From contig CALUQE010000008.1 of assembly GCA_944322845.1 (NCBI GenBank), forward strand, positions 1 through 64,000: 64,000 nucleotides of DNA, given 5' to 3'. Positions 17,535 to 25,196 of this stretch are shown piece by piece. The DNA comes from Candidatus Gastranaerophilales bacterium (GTDB taxonomy: Bacteria; Cyanobacteriota; Vampirovibrionia; Gastranaerophilales; Gastranaerophilaceae). Position 1 is the stretch's first letter; each line of letters starts with the position of its first letter. The notes below the pieces were generated by a model, which did not search any database, was not told the origin of the DNA, and saw nothing but the letters and a program-made list of their open reading frames with translations. The position numbers and the translations under genes are program-made.

Positions 17535-17756
17535 ATGAGTATGAAGGTGAGAGAACAAATAAAATCTTTACTTGCGTCAAAAAATGTTTCAATGAAAGAT
17601 TTGTGTAAGCTATTATCGGAAAAGTATGGGAAAGAATATTCTTTATCAAATTTTTCAGGGAAACTTAAACGCGGAAGTATAACATACAACGAAGTTTTAC
17701 TTATAGCGGAAATTCTGGGGTACAAAATAACTTTTGTTGATACTGAAGATATATAG
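17535..17756 (+). CDS. Small HTH protein (DUF6471-like)
   Basis: A 73-residue protein with helix-turn-helix character: MKDLCKLLSEKYGKEYSLSNFSGKLKRGSITYNEVLLIAEILGY suggests an XRE-type fold close to what I know as DUF6471; that family link is from memory. It is probably a transcription regulator, perhaps of itself or of the frameshifted XRE gene that diverges from it. No Shine-Dalgarno site; a full promoter ends seven bases before the ATG. It ends 10 bases before a bidirectional terminator. Confidence 0.65.
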   Translation: MSMKVREQIKSLLASKNVSMKDLCKLLSEKYGKEYSLSNFSGKLKRGSITYNEVLLIAEILGYKITFVDTEDI

Positions 17757-17765
17757 ATTAAGAAT

Positions 17766-17794
17766 AATGGCGGGGTGCAAAGCACCCCGCCATT
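17766..17794. terminator. Bidirectional terminator between HTH gene and pepA
   Basis: Perfect 13-base inverted repeat, core GGCGGGGTGC / GCACCCCGCC, with an AAA loop, between two convergent genes. T-rich on the plus-strand side (ATTATTTTATT). Confidence 0.9.
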
Positions 17795-17797
17795 ATT

Positions 17798-19198
17798 TTA
17801 TTGTTCCAAAATGTAATTTAAAAGTGTTCTTACACCTGCGCCGGTCGCGCCTTTGATAAACTCTTTCTGCGGTTTATCAAGGAAGGCGGTACCCGCAATA
17901 TCAATGTGAGCCCATTTTACATCTTTTACGAACTTTTGCAGGAAAACGCCGGCAATTGATGCGCCGCCCCAGCGTGCACCGGTATTTTTCATATCTGCAA
18001 TGTCGCTTTTGAGGCTGTCAAAATATTCTTCCCATAAAGGAAGCTCCCAGTATCTTTCACCGTTTCTTTCCGCAGTGGCAATAAGATTTTTGACCAAGCC
18101 TTCATCATTACCCATAATACCTGCCGCATTTGTGCCTAAAGCTACCATGCAGGCGCCTGTAAGTGTTGCAAGGTCAATCACTTCATCAACACCGAGTTCG
18201 CAGGCATAACAGAGCGCATCGGCAAGAGTCAGCCTGCCTTCTGCATCAGTATTATCAACTTCAATAGTTTTTCCGTTCATTGCGGTTAAGATATCCCCCG
18301 GCTTGTAAGCTGAACAGCCCGGCATGTTTTCGCAAGCTGCAATGATGCCGTGGACTTCCACCTGCGGATGAAATTCTCTTAAGATGCTCATTACACCTAA
18401 AACACATGCTGCGGCAGACATATCGTCTTTCATTGTAAGCATTGATGAAGGCGGTTTGATATCCAATCCGCCGCTATCGAAGGTTATACCTTTACCGATT
18501 ATGGCGATTTTCTTTTTAGGGTTGTCAACCTGATATTTCATATGGATGAATTTAGGTTCTTGAGCGCTTCCTCTTGATACGGCAAGGAATGCACCCATAC
18601 CCATTTTTTCGCACTCTTCTTTGTTGTATATTTTTGTGTCCAGACCAAAATCACACGCAATGTTAGCAAGCTCTGTCGGGGTAGCAAATTGAGCCGGCTC
18701 ATTTGCAAGATTTCTTGCAAATGCCATAGCAGCAGCAATTTTTTCAGCTTTTTTTACAAGGTCAGCGTTAGCCTGAACGTAAACTTCCTGAACCTTGTTG
18801 TCTTTCTTTTCCGATTTGTATTTATCAAAAGCATAATCCGCAATATACGCACCCATTGCGAATTGTTCCGAATAATCAAATTCAATTCCGTCGAGAGAGA
18901 AAGAAACTTTTTTAGCCTCCATTTGCATACATTTCTTGATTGCTTTTGCAACAGCTTCTCTCATTTTATTCGGGTTAAACTCCGCTCTCTTTCCTAATCC
19001 GAGGACAAGAACTTTTTTGTAAATTTCTTGACCGTATGTCGGAAGAAGGTATGTTTCGCCGAATTTACCTTTAAAATTATCCTGCTCAACAGCGTATTTG
19101 TTAGCAAGATCGTTTGTTGTATTTTCTTCTTCAAACTTGTTTATCACAAGAATGTCGGATTCAATACTTTTTGCCTCCTGAACAACTTTGATTTCCAT
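17798..19198 (-). CDS. pepA: Leucyl aminopeptidase (M17)
   Basis: A 466-residue cytosolic dizinc exopeptidase of the PepA/LAP family. The metal-binding signature NTDAEGRLTLADAL is intact, along with GKGITFDSGG and the C-terminal GGASIAGVFL region. The N-terminal macro-like domain is about 1-150. It removes N-terminal residues from peptides; in some bacteria PepA also binds DNA. The start follows AAGGAG. Upstream lies the tRNA-Val gene on the other strand. Confidence 0.95.
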   Translation of the reverse strand: MEIKVVQEAKSIESDILVINKFEEENTTNDLANKYAVEQDNFKGKFGETYLLPTYGQEIYKKVLVLGLGKRAEFNPNKMREAVAKAIKKCMQMEAKKVSFSLDGIEFDYSEQFAMGAYIADYAFDKYKSEKKDNKVQEVYVQANADLVKKAEKIAAAMAFARNLANEPAQFATPTELANIACDFGLDTKIYNKEECEKMGMGAFLAVSRGSAQEPKFIHMKYQVDNPKKKIAIIGKGITFDSGGLDIKPPSSMLTMKDDMSAAACVLGVMSILREFHPQVEVHGIIAACENMPGCSAYKPGDILTAMNGKTIEVDNTDAEGRLTLADALCYACELGVDEVIDLATLTGACMVALGTNAAGIMGNDEGLVKNLIATAERNGERYWELPLWEEYFDSLKSDIADMKNTGARWGGASIAGVFLQKFVKDVKWAHIDIAGTAFLDKPQKEFIKGATGAGVRTLLNYILEQ

Positions 19199-19334
19199 AT
19201 ATCAAAACTCCTTTCTTATTCTAGTATTGTATATAATTTGAATTTCGTTTTAAATACGCTAATTAGATTATTATAACAAAGTATTTGACATTAGATTTTG
19301 TTTGAATTAATATGAATTTTGTCGAAAGGCATAA

Positions 19335-19410
19335 GGGCGTTTAGCTCAGTTGGTAGAGCGTCTCCCTTACAAGGAGAGGGTCAGAAGTTCGAGTCTTCTA
19401 ACGCCCACCA
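19335..19410 (+). tRNA. tRNA-Val (anticodon TAC)
   Basis: A full cloverleaf: acceptor stem GGGCGTT / AACGCCC, D arm GCTC / GAGC, anticodon stem TCTCC / GGAGA around CTTACAA (anticodon TAC at 19368-19370), T arm AGAAG / CTTCT with loop TTCGAGT. The CCA end is encoded (19408-19410). Confidence 0.97.
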
Positions 19411-19413
19411 TTT

Positions 19414-19440
19414 AAAAAGAAGTCATTAAGACTTCTTTTT
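19414..19440 (+). terminator. Terminator after tRNA-Val
   Basis: AAAAAGAAGTC / GACTTCTTTTT hairpin with a five-base loop, followed by more T. Confidence 0.85.
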
Positions 19441-19535
19441 TTATTGTCAAAATGGGGCTTTTGCGCTCTGCACTTGTTCAAACAAGGCAGACACCAAAAA
19501 CAATAAATCTCCAAAACGCAATAATAATGAGAGTT

Positions 19536-19787
19536 TTAGAAGTTCGAGCATAATTTTATTGTTTTTTTATCATCAAAATTGTTGTCGTATAAGGCTTTTG
19601 AGGCAAATTCAGAAAAATTTTGCTCGTATTCTTTTTGCTCTTTTTTCGTTTTAAACTTTTTAGCCTCTTGCTTTGCTGATAATTTCATTAAGCATAAAAT
19701 TAAATCAAAAATAGCTTTTGCTCTTTCTTCCTCTGTTGGGTTAGAATTGTCAAATTTAACAATAAAATTTGGTTTCTTTGTTGTCAT
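19536..19787 (-). CDS. Small hypothetical protein
   Basis: An 83-residue charged protein beginning MTTKKPNFIVKFDNSNPTEE, predicted helical, with a Lys/Glu-rich middle. No domain recognised. The ATG follows AAAGGAGAACATCTT, a strong ribosome site, so it is likely translated. It lies in the same direction as, and 57 bases beyond, the P63C gene, in the accessory block after tRNA-Val. Its last codons fall in the 11-base copy of the tRNA T arm. Confidence 0.6.
   Translation of the reverse strand: MTTKKPNFIVKFDNSNPTEEERAKAIFDLILCLMKLSAKQEAKKFKTKKEQKEYEQNFSEFASKALYDNNFDDKKTIKLCSNF
19538..19548 (+). repeat. Copy of tRNA-Val T-arm sequence (possible attachment-site remnant)
   Basis: AGAAGTTCGAG repeats 19383-19393 inside the tRNA-Val T arm exactly, 155 bases downstream. 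Such direct repeats mark integration into tRNA genes, but 11 bases is short and no integrase is seen nearby. The stop codon of the next minus-strand gene lies within it. Confidence 0.35.
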
Positions 19788-19844
19788 AAGATGTTCTCCT
19801 TTCTATTTCAATACTAGAAAGGAGAACATAAAATAGCACTATTT

Positions 19845-20807
19845 TTATACTTGCTCTTTGTTGAATTCTTCAGTGTCGAAAAGTTCAGGCTGAATTGCCA
19901 ATTTTTTTTGTCGGTTAATTTTTTCCTTGAAGGTCCTAATACTTGTTGAAATTTCCATAACCCCCATTACTCGCCCGATTTGTAATGTTAATTGGCCATT
20001 GCCAAATTCAGTTAACCATTGATGAAAACGAGCTTTTCTTTTTCCATCTTCTTTTATATTCATTTTGTCCAATTCTTGTTTTACATATCCATTTTCAATC
20101 GGTTCATAAATATATTTATTTATAAATAAGCCATAATATTTAGGTCTTGTTCTTGATGTTGTTTTCTCGTTCTGATATAACTTGTCTAGTTGTGTAAAAA
20201 ACTCATCAGGAAATTTTTTGACCCATTTTTGCAAACCGTCTGCAATGTATTGTTCTAATAATATACGTAAAGCATCATGCTTTCTATCATATTGAAAACC
20301 AGTTGCTTCATCAATAAGGGCAATAATACCAACTTTTGCGAATGATGCAAGTAAAATTTCAGCTTGTTCTGCTAAATGCTTTTGTTGATGATTTAAAACA
20401 CCTGTTCTTCTTGCCTCTAAATATAAATTACATAGTTCTACCAAAACATTAGCATTGTATCCTTCTTTTTCTTGTTTATTGTCTAAGTATTTAATTGGTT
20501 GCATCAAACTAAATAAATCTTGATTTACCAAGGGAATTAACGATAAACTATCAAGAAAAATGGGAGGTTGCATCAAATTATATTCGGGGAAATATTTTTT
20601 TAATTCATTTTCAACTTTAATTTTTCGTTCTATTCTATACCAACCTTTACTATATCCACGCTTAAAGGCTTGAAATATAGATGAAGTAGTTAAAATTCTA
20701 GTATTATCATTCAGAACGGCACAATCTAATTCAACACCACCAATAGGTAATTTGCCACGATAAAGGGCTTTTAATGTTTCAGTTTGTTTTTCTTGTTTTT
20801 TGGTCAT
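19845..20807 (-). CDS. P63C-domain protein
   Basis: A 320-residue protein that I recognise as carrying a P63C domain. The C-terminal half includes KYYGLFINKYIYEPI and a GFQYDRKHDALRILLEQYI block typical of these proteins. The domain is found in phage and mobile-element proteins; its biochemical role is not established. The ATG (after AAAGGATAATCA) overlaps the end of the upstream zinc-ribbon gene by 29 bases, so the two should be translated together. The accessory setting after a tRNA agrees with mobile origin. Confidence 0.7.
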   Translation of the reverse strand: MTKKQEKQTETLKALYRGKLPIGGVELDCAVLNDNTRILTTSSIFQAFKRGYSKGWYRIERKIKVENELKKYFPEYNLMQPPIFLDSLSLIPLVNQDLFSLMQPIKYLDNKQEKEGYNANVLVELCNLYLEARRTGVLNHQQKHLAEQAEILLASFAKVGIIALIDEATGFQYDRKHDALRILLEQYIADGLQKWVKKFPDEFFTQLDKLYQNEKTTSRTRPKYYGLFINKYIYEPIENGYVKQELDKMNIKEDGKRKARFHQWLTEFGNGQLTLQIGRVMGVMEISTSIRTFKEKINRQKKLAIQPELFDTEEFNKEQV

Positions 20808-21240
20808 TGATTATCCTTTCTTTTTTAGTTCTTTCTTCCAGTATTTGAATAAACTCCTCTTTTGCATCAAAATTTTCAACATTTTTTATTAATCTTAATG
20901 CTGTATCTTTTGTTACGCATATTTTATGCGCCAAAAGTCTTGCGGAAATTTTTTTTGTTGATTGTGTAGTTAATAAAATCGTTTCAAACCACTTTGTTAA
21001 CGGTAATTTAGTATTTTGAAATATTGTATTAACTAAAACTGTATAATCAGTGTTACAGTTGTTACAATGATATATATTAATTTCTCTGTTTTTTATTATT
21101 CTTAAACTATGATTCTCAGAATTGCAATATGGACAAATTTTTTTTGTCCCCCAATAAAATGCCTCTAGTATGTCGATACATTCTTTATTAGTAAAATTTA
21201 TTTTAAATTTATCATCATTAGTCATATCATATAAATACAT
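20779..21240 (-). CDS. IS1595-like zinc-ribbon protein
   Basis: A 153-residue protein resembling the N-terminal part of IS1595/ISXO2-type transposases: a zinc ribbon with CPYCNSE and YHCNNCNTDYTV, then VNTIFQNTKLPLTKWFETILLTTQSTK, and an HTH-like segment. The DDE catalytic domain is absent, so it cannot transpose on its own and may act as a DNA-binding partner of the P63C protein. Start uncertain: ATG at 21240 or 21225; neither has a clear ribosome site. Confidence 0.65.
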   Translation of the reverse strand: MYLYDMTNDDKFKINFTNKECIDILEAFYWGTKKICPYCNSENHSLRIIKNREINIYHCNNCNTDYTVLVNTIFQNTKLPLTKWFETILLTTQSTKKISARLLAHKICVTKDTALRLIKNVENFDAKEEFIQILEERTKKERIINDQKTRKTN

Positions 21241-21412
21241 CGAAATAAAAATTTTTACACTGTTTACTCATATGACACTAGGCAACTTTTCTCAAATTTA
21301 TACAATCAATCATTCTACCAAGTTCAAACATTTCAAAAGTGCGGACTTTTTCAATAAATTTATTGATTATAAGTTCTAACTTTGTAACTTCTGCACCACC
21401 ATAAAAAGAGGT

Positions 21413-21437
21413 AAGGATTTACTCCCTGCCTCTTTTT
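21413..21437. terminator. Bidirectional terminator downstream of the Fic gene
   Basis: AAAAAGAGG ... CCTCTTTTT with partial inner pairing (GGA/TCC). A-run and T-run flanks suit both strands. Just before it, CTGCACCACCAT resembles a tRNA 3' end followed by a terminator, as at 19401-19440, but no matching 5' half was found. The gap 21241-21467 holds no gene. Confidence 0.65.
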
Positions 21438-21467
21438 ATTTAGATTTTAAATATTTATTATGAAGTA

Positions 21468-22595
21468 TTAATCTATAAATAATGACATGTATTCTTCAAA
21501 AAAGAATTTTTTATTTCTTAATCTTTTTTTACTTAATTCTTTCAATATTCCAAGTTCCAGAAAATCATTAATTATTCTGTTAGCTCTCGGGTATGTTAAA
21601 TTTAATTTTTTTGCAACCAGATTTGTATCTATAATTATGCTGGAATAAAGTAAATTGAGTAATTCTTTACCGAGCTTAGCTCTGGCACCAAGATTTAATA
21701 ATTTTTTTTCAGTTTCTTCTTTAATTTTTATAATTTGCTTAAATTTATCAATAGATGATTGAGATGTTTCTAAAACACCACTTAAGAAAAATTTTATCCA
21801 GTGTTCCATATCACCACTTTCTCGAACAGAACTTAATGTGCTATAGTATAGTTCTTTATTTTTTGCAAAAAATGTAGAAATGTATAATGTTGGTTTGTCC
21901 AGAAACCCCTTTTCTATAAGTTGCAGGGTAATGAGTAAACGCCCCATTCTGCCATTGCCGTCGCAAAAAGGGTGTATAGTTTCAAATTGATAGTGTGTTA
22001 TTGCAATTTTTATTAATTCAGGCATTTCTAAGTTCGGATTATTAATAAATTTTTCTAAATCGGAGAGTAATTCAGCTAAGTCGTCAGGATGCGGCGGTAT
22101 AAATTTGGCATCCATTATTGAAGAGCCGCCGACCCAGTTTTGAGTTTTTCTGACTTCGCCCGGCAATTTGTTTTTCCCTCTAACCCCTTTAAGAAGAGAT
22201 TTGTGTGTTTTACAAATGAGTCTCATACTTATAGGTAATTCTTCCAGTGTATTAATAGCTTTATGCATTGCGGAGATATAATTTTGGATTTCTTGCCAAT
22301 CGTCTTTTCTCTCTGGAGCAATATCTTCTATTGGTAACATTACTTCGTCTATTTCCGTCTGAGTCCCTTCTATTTTACTGGAATCTGTAGCTTCTTTTGT
22401 TACGTGCATTGTAATAAAAAAATCAATGTCAGGAATAAGTTTGGAAAATGCATTAAGTTCTCCTAATGCTCCGCGTGCGTCTTCTAAAAGAACATTTATT
22501 TTCGGATCGTCCCATTTGTAGGGTTTATTTATTAATGCCGGAAAAAAGCTTTTATATTTGTATTGTTGTTTGTAAATACCGGAATTATATTTCAT
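21468..22595 (-). CDS. Fic-family protein with C-terminal winged helix
   Basis: A 375-residue Fic protein. The catalytic loop HPFCDGNGRMGR (208-219) is intact, as in enzymes that transfer AMP to target hydroxyls. The inhibitory helix motif SSKIEG (72-77) lies N-terminal to the Fic core, so it is a class II, self-inhibited type. Residues after about 300 look like a winged helix (LLNLLYSSIIIDTNLVAKKL). The start is the ATG at 22595, seven bases after GGAGG. Repeats upstream suggest autoregulation. Target unknown. Confidence 0.88.
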   Translation of the reverse strand: MKYNSGIYKQQYKYKSFFPALINKPYKWDDPKINVLLEDARGALGELNAFSKLIPDIDFFITMHVTKEATDSSKIEGTQTEIDEVMLPIEDIAPERKDDWQEIQNYISAMHKAINTLEELPISMRLICKTHKSLLKGVRGKNKLPGEVRKTQNWVGGSSIMDAKFIPPHPDDLAELLSDLEKFINNPNLEMPELIKIAITHYQFETIHPFCDGNGRMGRLLITLQLIEKGFLDKPTLYISTFFAKNKELYYSTLSSVRESGDMEHWIKFFLSGVLETSQSSIDKFKQIIKIKEETEKKLLNLGARAKLGKELLNLLYSSIIIDTNLVAKKLNLTYPRANRIINDFLELGILKELSKKRLRNKKFFFEEYMSLFID

Positions 22596-22610
22596 AATAT
22601 CCTCCAAAAT

Positions 22611-22679
22611 GTTATTAACTTTTTGAGTTATTAACATTATATCAAAAAAACGTTAATAATTAAATAATTAATTAACGTT
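22611..22679 (-). promoter_or_regulatory. Repeat-rich control region of the Fic gene
   Basis: Direct repeats GTTATTAAC at 22611-22619 and 22627-22635, then a perfect inverted repeat AACGTTAAT (22649-22657) / ATTAACGTT (22671-22679). A minus-strand TATAAT (22636-22641) sits between them, so bound protein would block the promoter. The Fic protein's own winged helix is the natural candidate. Confidence 0.55.
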
Positions 22680-22752
22680 TTTATAAAGAAAATTAATTAT
22701 TAAACAAGTTTTATTGTATAATTAACTTAAAAATGATTCGAAAGGGGTTTTG

Positions 22753-23067
22753 ATGAAAAGCAGGGAAGAAGTTGTTAAAGAAATGCAGCTGGTTGTTGAG
22801 CAAATGAGGCTTGATGACATAGAAGAAAATCCGGATTGCGAGAACGAATTTTTTATCTGTGATGCCTGCGGCGGAACAAAATCTCTTGCCGGTTCGGTTC
22901 AGTATGGAAATTACAGACTTTGCAATGACTGCGTGCTTTATGCGGAAGTCGGATTTGAACTCGGACAGATTAAAGATATTGAAGAGCTTATTAATGCAAT
23001 GGAGGATAAGCGGCTGGAAGCTGACTGCGAATTTTTAAAAAGCGAGCAGAAAAGGTTGGAAAATTAA
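22753..23067 (+). CDS. Small zinc-ribbon-like hypothetical protein
   Basis: A 104-residue acidic protein. A central CDACGG ... CNDC pair of CxxC motifs (about residues 36-60) suggests a zinc ribbon; both ends are helical and charged. No named family recognised. The ATG at 22753 follows AAAGGGG. It converges on the acyltransferase gene, with the two stop codons overlapping by four bases. Confidence 0.65.
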   Translation: MKSREEVVKEMQLVVEQMRLDDIEENPDCENEFFICDACGGTKSLAGSVQYGNYRLCNDCVLYAEVGFELGQIKDIEELINAMEDKRLEADCEFLKSEQKRLEN

Positions 23068-23795
23068 TAATCGGATTTTCTTTGCCATTCAAGGTTTTTC
23101 TTTACAATTTTAGCAGGATTTCCTGCCAGTACGGCATTTTCTTCTTTACAGCTCTTTGTAACAACAGAATGTGTACCAACGATACAATTGTCGGCGATTT
23201 CAACATTTTTGCAAATAGTTGTACCGCAGCCGAGCCAGACATGGTTTCCTATATTGCAAAAGTATCCTTTATTAATAATTTTTCCGGTATCAGGGGGAGT
23301 AATTATATGATAATCTCCGCTCATAATATGTATATCCCATGAAAACATACAATCTTCGCCGATATTTATTTTGGAATTTCTTGATACACAGTCAATTCTG
23401 CCGCCGCTTGTTGTAGTATTCTTACCTATATTAATTTGAGTATCATTAACGGCGTATAAAGAAGTATTATTCAAGATTGTTGATTCCCCGATGTTTATGA
23501 CGGCATTATTTCCTTCAATTGTTATGCTGCAATTGTTAAATTTGTAGGGGGTATTAATAACTATCTCATTGTTATTACCCTTAATCTTAATTCCAAGTCC
23601 TACAATACGCTTTTTTACTACTTTTTTTATGGAGTTTTCGACAACATAAATATTATTGTTCAGACCTTCCTGTTTATACCCGATAGATTTTGAACACTTA
23701 AAACCAAAAATCTTTACGATTTTATATTTAAACCCGCCTACGTAATTATTTTTGACAGAAAAAATATCCTGAATAATATCTTTCAATATTCCCAT
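23064..23795 (-). CDS. Acyltransferase, left-handed beta-helix (hexapeptide) family
   Basis: A 243-residue protein of the WbbJ/isoleucine-patch acetyltransferase group. Hexapeptide repeats run through the middle and C-terminal half (INIGEST, INIGKNT, INIGEDCMFS), followed by the usual end VWLGCGTTICKNVEIADNCIVGTHSVVTK and AGNPAKIVK. It likely O- or N-acetylates a sugar of a surface glycan. The ATG follows AAAAGGAAG. Acceptor unknown. Confidence 0.88.
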   Translation of the reverse strand: MGILKDIIQDIFSVKNNYVGGFKYKIVKIFGFKCSKSIGYKQEGLNNNIYVVENSIKKVVKKRIVGLGIKIKGNNNEIVINTPYKFNNCSITIEGNNAVINIGESTILNNTSLYAVNDTQINIGKNTTTSGGRIDCVSRNSKINIGEDCMFSWDIHIMSGDYHIITPPDTGKIINKGYFCNIGNHVWLGCGTTICKNVEIADNCIVGTHSVVTKSCKEENAVLAGNPAKIVKKNLEWQRKSDY

Positions 23796-23906
23796 GATTA
23801 CTTCCTTTTATTAGTATATATTACTAAATTAATAGCATAGATATAGCATATTAGCAACTTATTTTCAATTAATTAAGAAAGTAAGATTTATATTAGAGGG
23901 GTTAAT

Positions 23907-24236
23907 ATGCAAACGTTAAAAGAAAAATTAGGAGCAAGAATCAAAGCCCGAAGGAAGGAACTTGGACTTTCACAAGAAGAACTTGCAGAAAGTATAAATA
24001 TGGATACCCCGAATCTTAGTAATATTGAGCGCGGGAAACGTTTTATGACTGCGGAAACTCTGGAGAAAATTGCGCAGGCTCTTGCGACAACAGAGAGAGA
24101 ACTTTTCGATTTTAGCGAACATGAACCTCAAAAATATTACCGTAGTGATATAGAGAAACTATTGGACAAATGCGAAAAAGAGGATTTGAAATTTATTTTT
24201 GAGGTTATAAAAAGTTATTTCAATACTAAAAAATAA
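23907..24236 (+). CDS. XRE-family transcriptional regulator
   Basis: A 109-residue regulator. The HTH occupies about residues 6-62: RIKARRKELGLSQEELAESI, then NLSNIERGKRFMTAETLEKI. The C-terminal 45 residues are helical and charged. The start follows GAGGGG. Nearest targets would be its own promoter, the divergent acyltransferase, or the nifU operon that begins 95 bases after the stop; none can be shown. Confidence 0.85.
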   Translation: MQTLKEKLGARIKARRKELGLSQEELAESINMDTPNLSNIERGKRFMTAETLEKIAQALATTERELFDFSEHEPQKYYRSDIEKLLDKCEKEDLKFIFEVIKSYFNTKK

Positions 24237-24331
24237 CCCTGCTGAGATACGCTTAATTGATTATTTGTATTTCCTTTTTTGTAGTAAAATTATAGTGTAA
24301 AAATTCAACTACATGAAAAGAGGGTAATACA

Positions 24332-25162
24332 ATGTGGGAATATTCGGAGAAGGTTTTGGAGCACTACAGACATCCGAGAAATGTCGGCAAAATTGATGAT
24401 GCTGATTTAATCGGCGAAGCCGGCTCGCTTGCCTGCGGTGATTCACTTAAAATATATTTGAAATTAGACGGTAATGTTATAAAAGATGCTAAATTTCAGA
24501 CTTTCGGCTGCGGTTCTGCCGTTGCTTCATCAAGTATTTTGACAGAAATGATTATAGGAAAAACTCTTGAGGAAGCAAAGAAGATTACAAACAAAGATAT
24601 CGCAGAAGAGCTGGGCGGGCTTCCGCAGGAAAAAATGCACTGTTCAGTTATGGGGCAGGAAGCTCTTGAAGACGCGCTTAAAAAATATTACGGAAAAGAT
24701 GAAATTGAAGAAGAAATAGGGCTCTCTAAAAGCGGTGATAAAATTGTCTGTACCTGTTTTAATGTTACGGAAAACCAGATATGGGAAGCGATTAAGGTTA
24801 ACGGCTTAAAGACGGTTGAAGAAGTTACTAATTACACAAAAGCCGGCGGCGCCTGCGGGAGATGTAAAGGGCTTATTAAGGATATAATTGATACTTATTA
24901 TAAAAAAGAAGTTAAAGCGGAGGAGTTAACTCCGACTCAAAAAATTCTTAAAATAAGCAAGGTTATAGATCAGCAGATTTCACCACAGCTTCAAAAAGAC
25001 GGCGGAGACATTGAACTTATTGACGTTGAAGGGAACAAGGTTAAAGTCAAACTAATCGGCATGTGCAGCGGCTGCAAGAATGCGGCAATGACTCTGAAAG
25101 CTTTTGTTGAATCTGTGTTGAAAGACAAAGTGGATTCTAATTTGGAAGTCGAGCAGGTGTAG
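24332..25162 (+). CDS. nifU: Fe-S cluster scaffold NifU, three-domain
   Basis: A 276-residue scaffold for Fe-S cluster assembly. An IscU-like domain carries Cys35, Cys60 and Cys104. A central BFD-type [2Fe-2S] domain carries CTC (140, 142) and CGRC (175, 178). The C-terminal NifU domain carries CSGC (245-248). All ligands are present. With nifS 34 bases downstream it forms the NIF-type assembly pair. No nitrogenase genes are near, so it is probably the housekeeping system. The start follows GAGGG. Confidence 0.96.
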   Translation: MWEYSEKVLEHYRHPRNVGKIDDADLIGEAGSLACGDSLKIYLKLDGNVIKDAKFQTFGCGSAVASSSILTEMIIGKTLEEAKKITNKDIAEELGGLPQEKMHCSVMGQEALEDALKKYYGKDEIEEEIGLSKSGDKIVCTCFNVTENQIWEAIKVNGLKTVEEVTNYTKAGGACGRCKGLIKDIIDTYYKKEVKAEELTPTQKILKISKVIDQQISPQLQKDGGDIELIDVEGNKVKVKLIGMCSGCKNAAMTLKAFVESVLKDKVDSNLEVEQV

Positions 25163-25196
25163 GCGGGTAGAACGCGCACCGCCTGAAAGGTTAAAA

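Noticed and set aside
20779..21240. Complete insertion sequence
   Set aside because: The zinc-ribbon protein lacks a DDE domain and no terminal inverted repeats were found around it.
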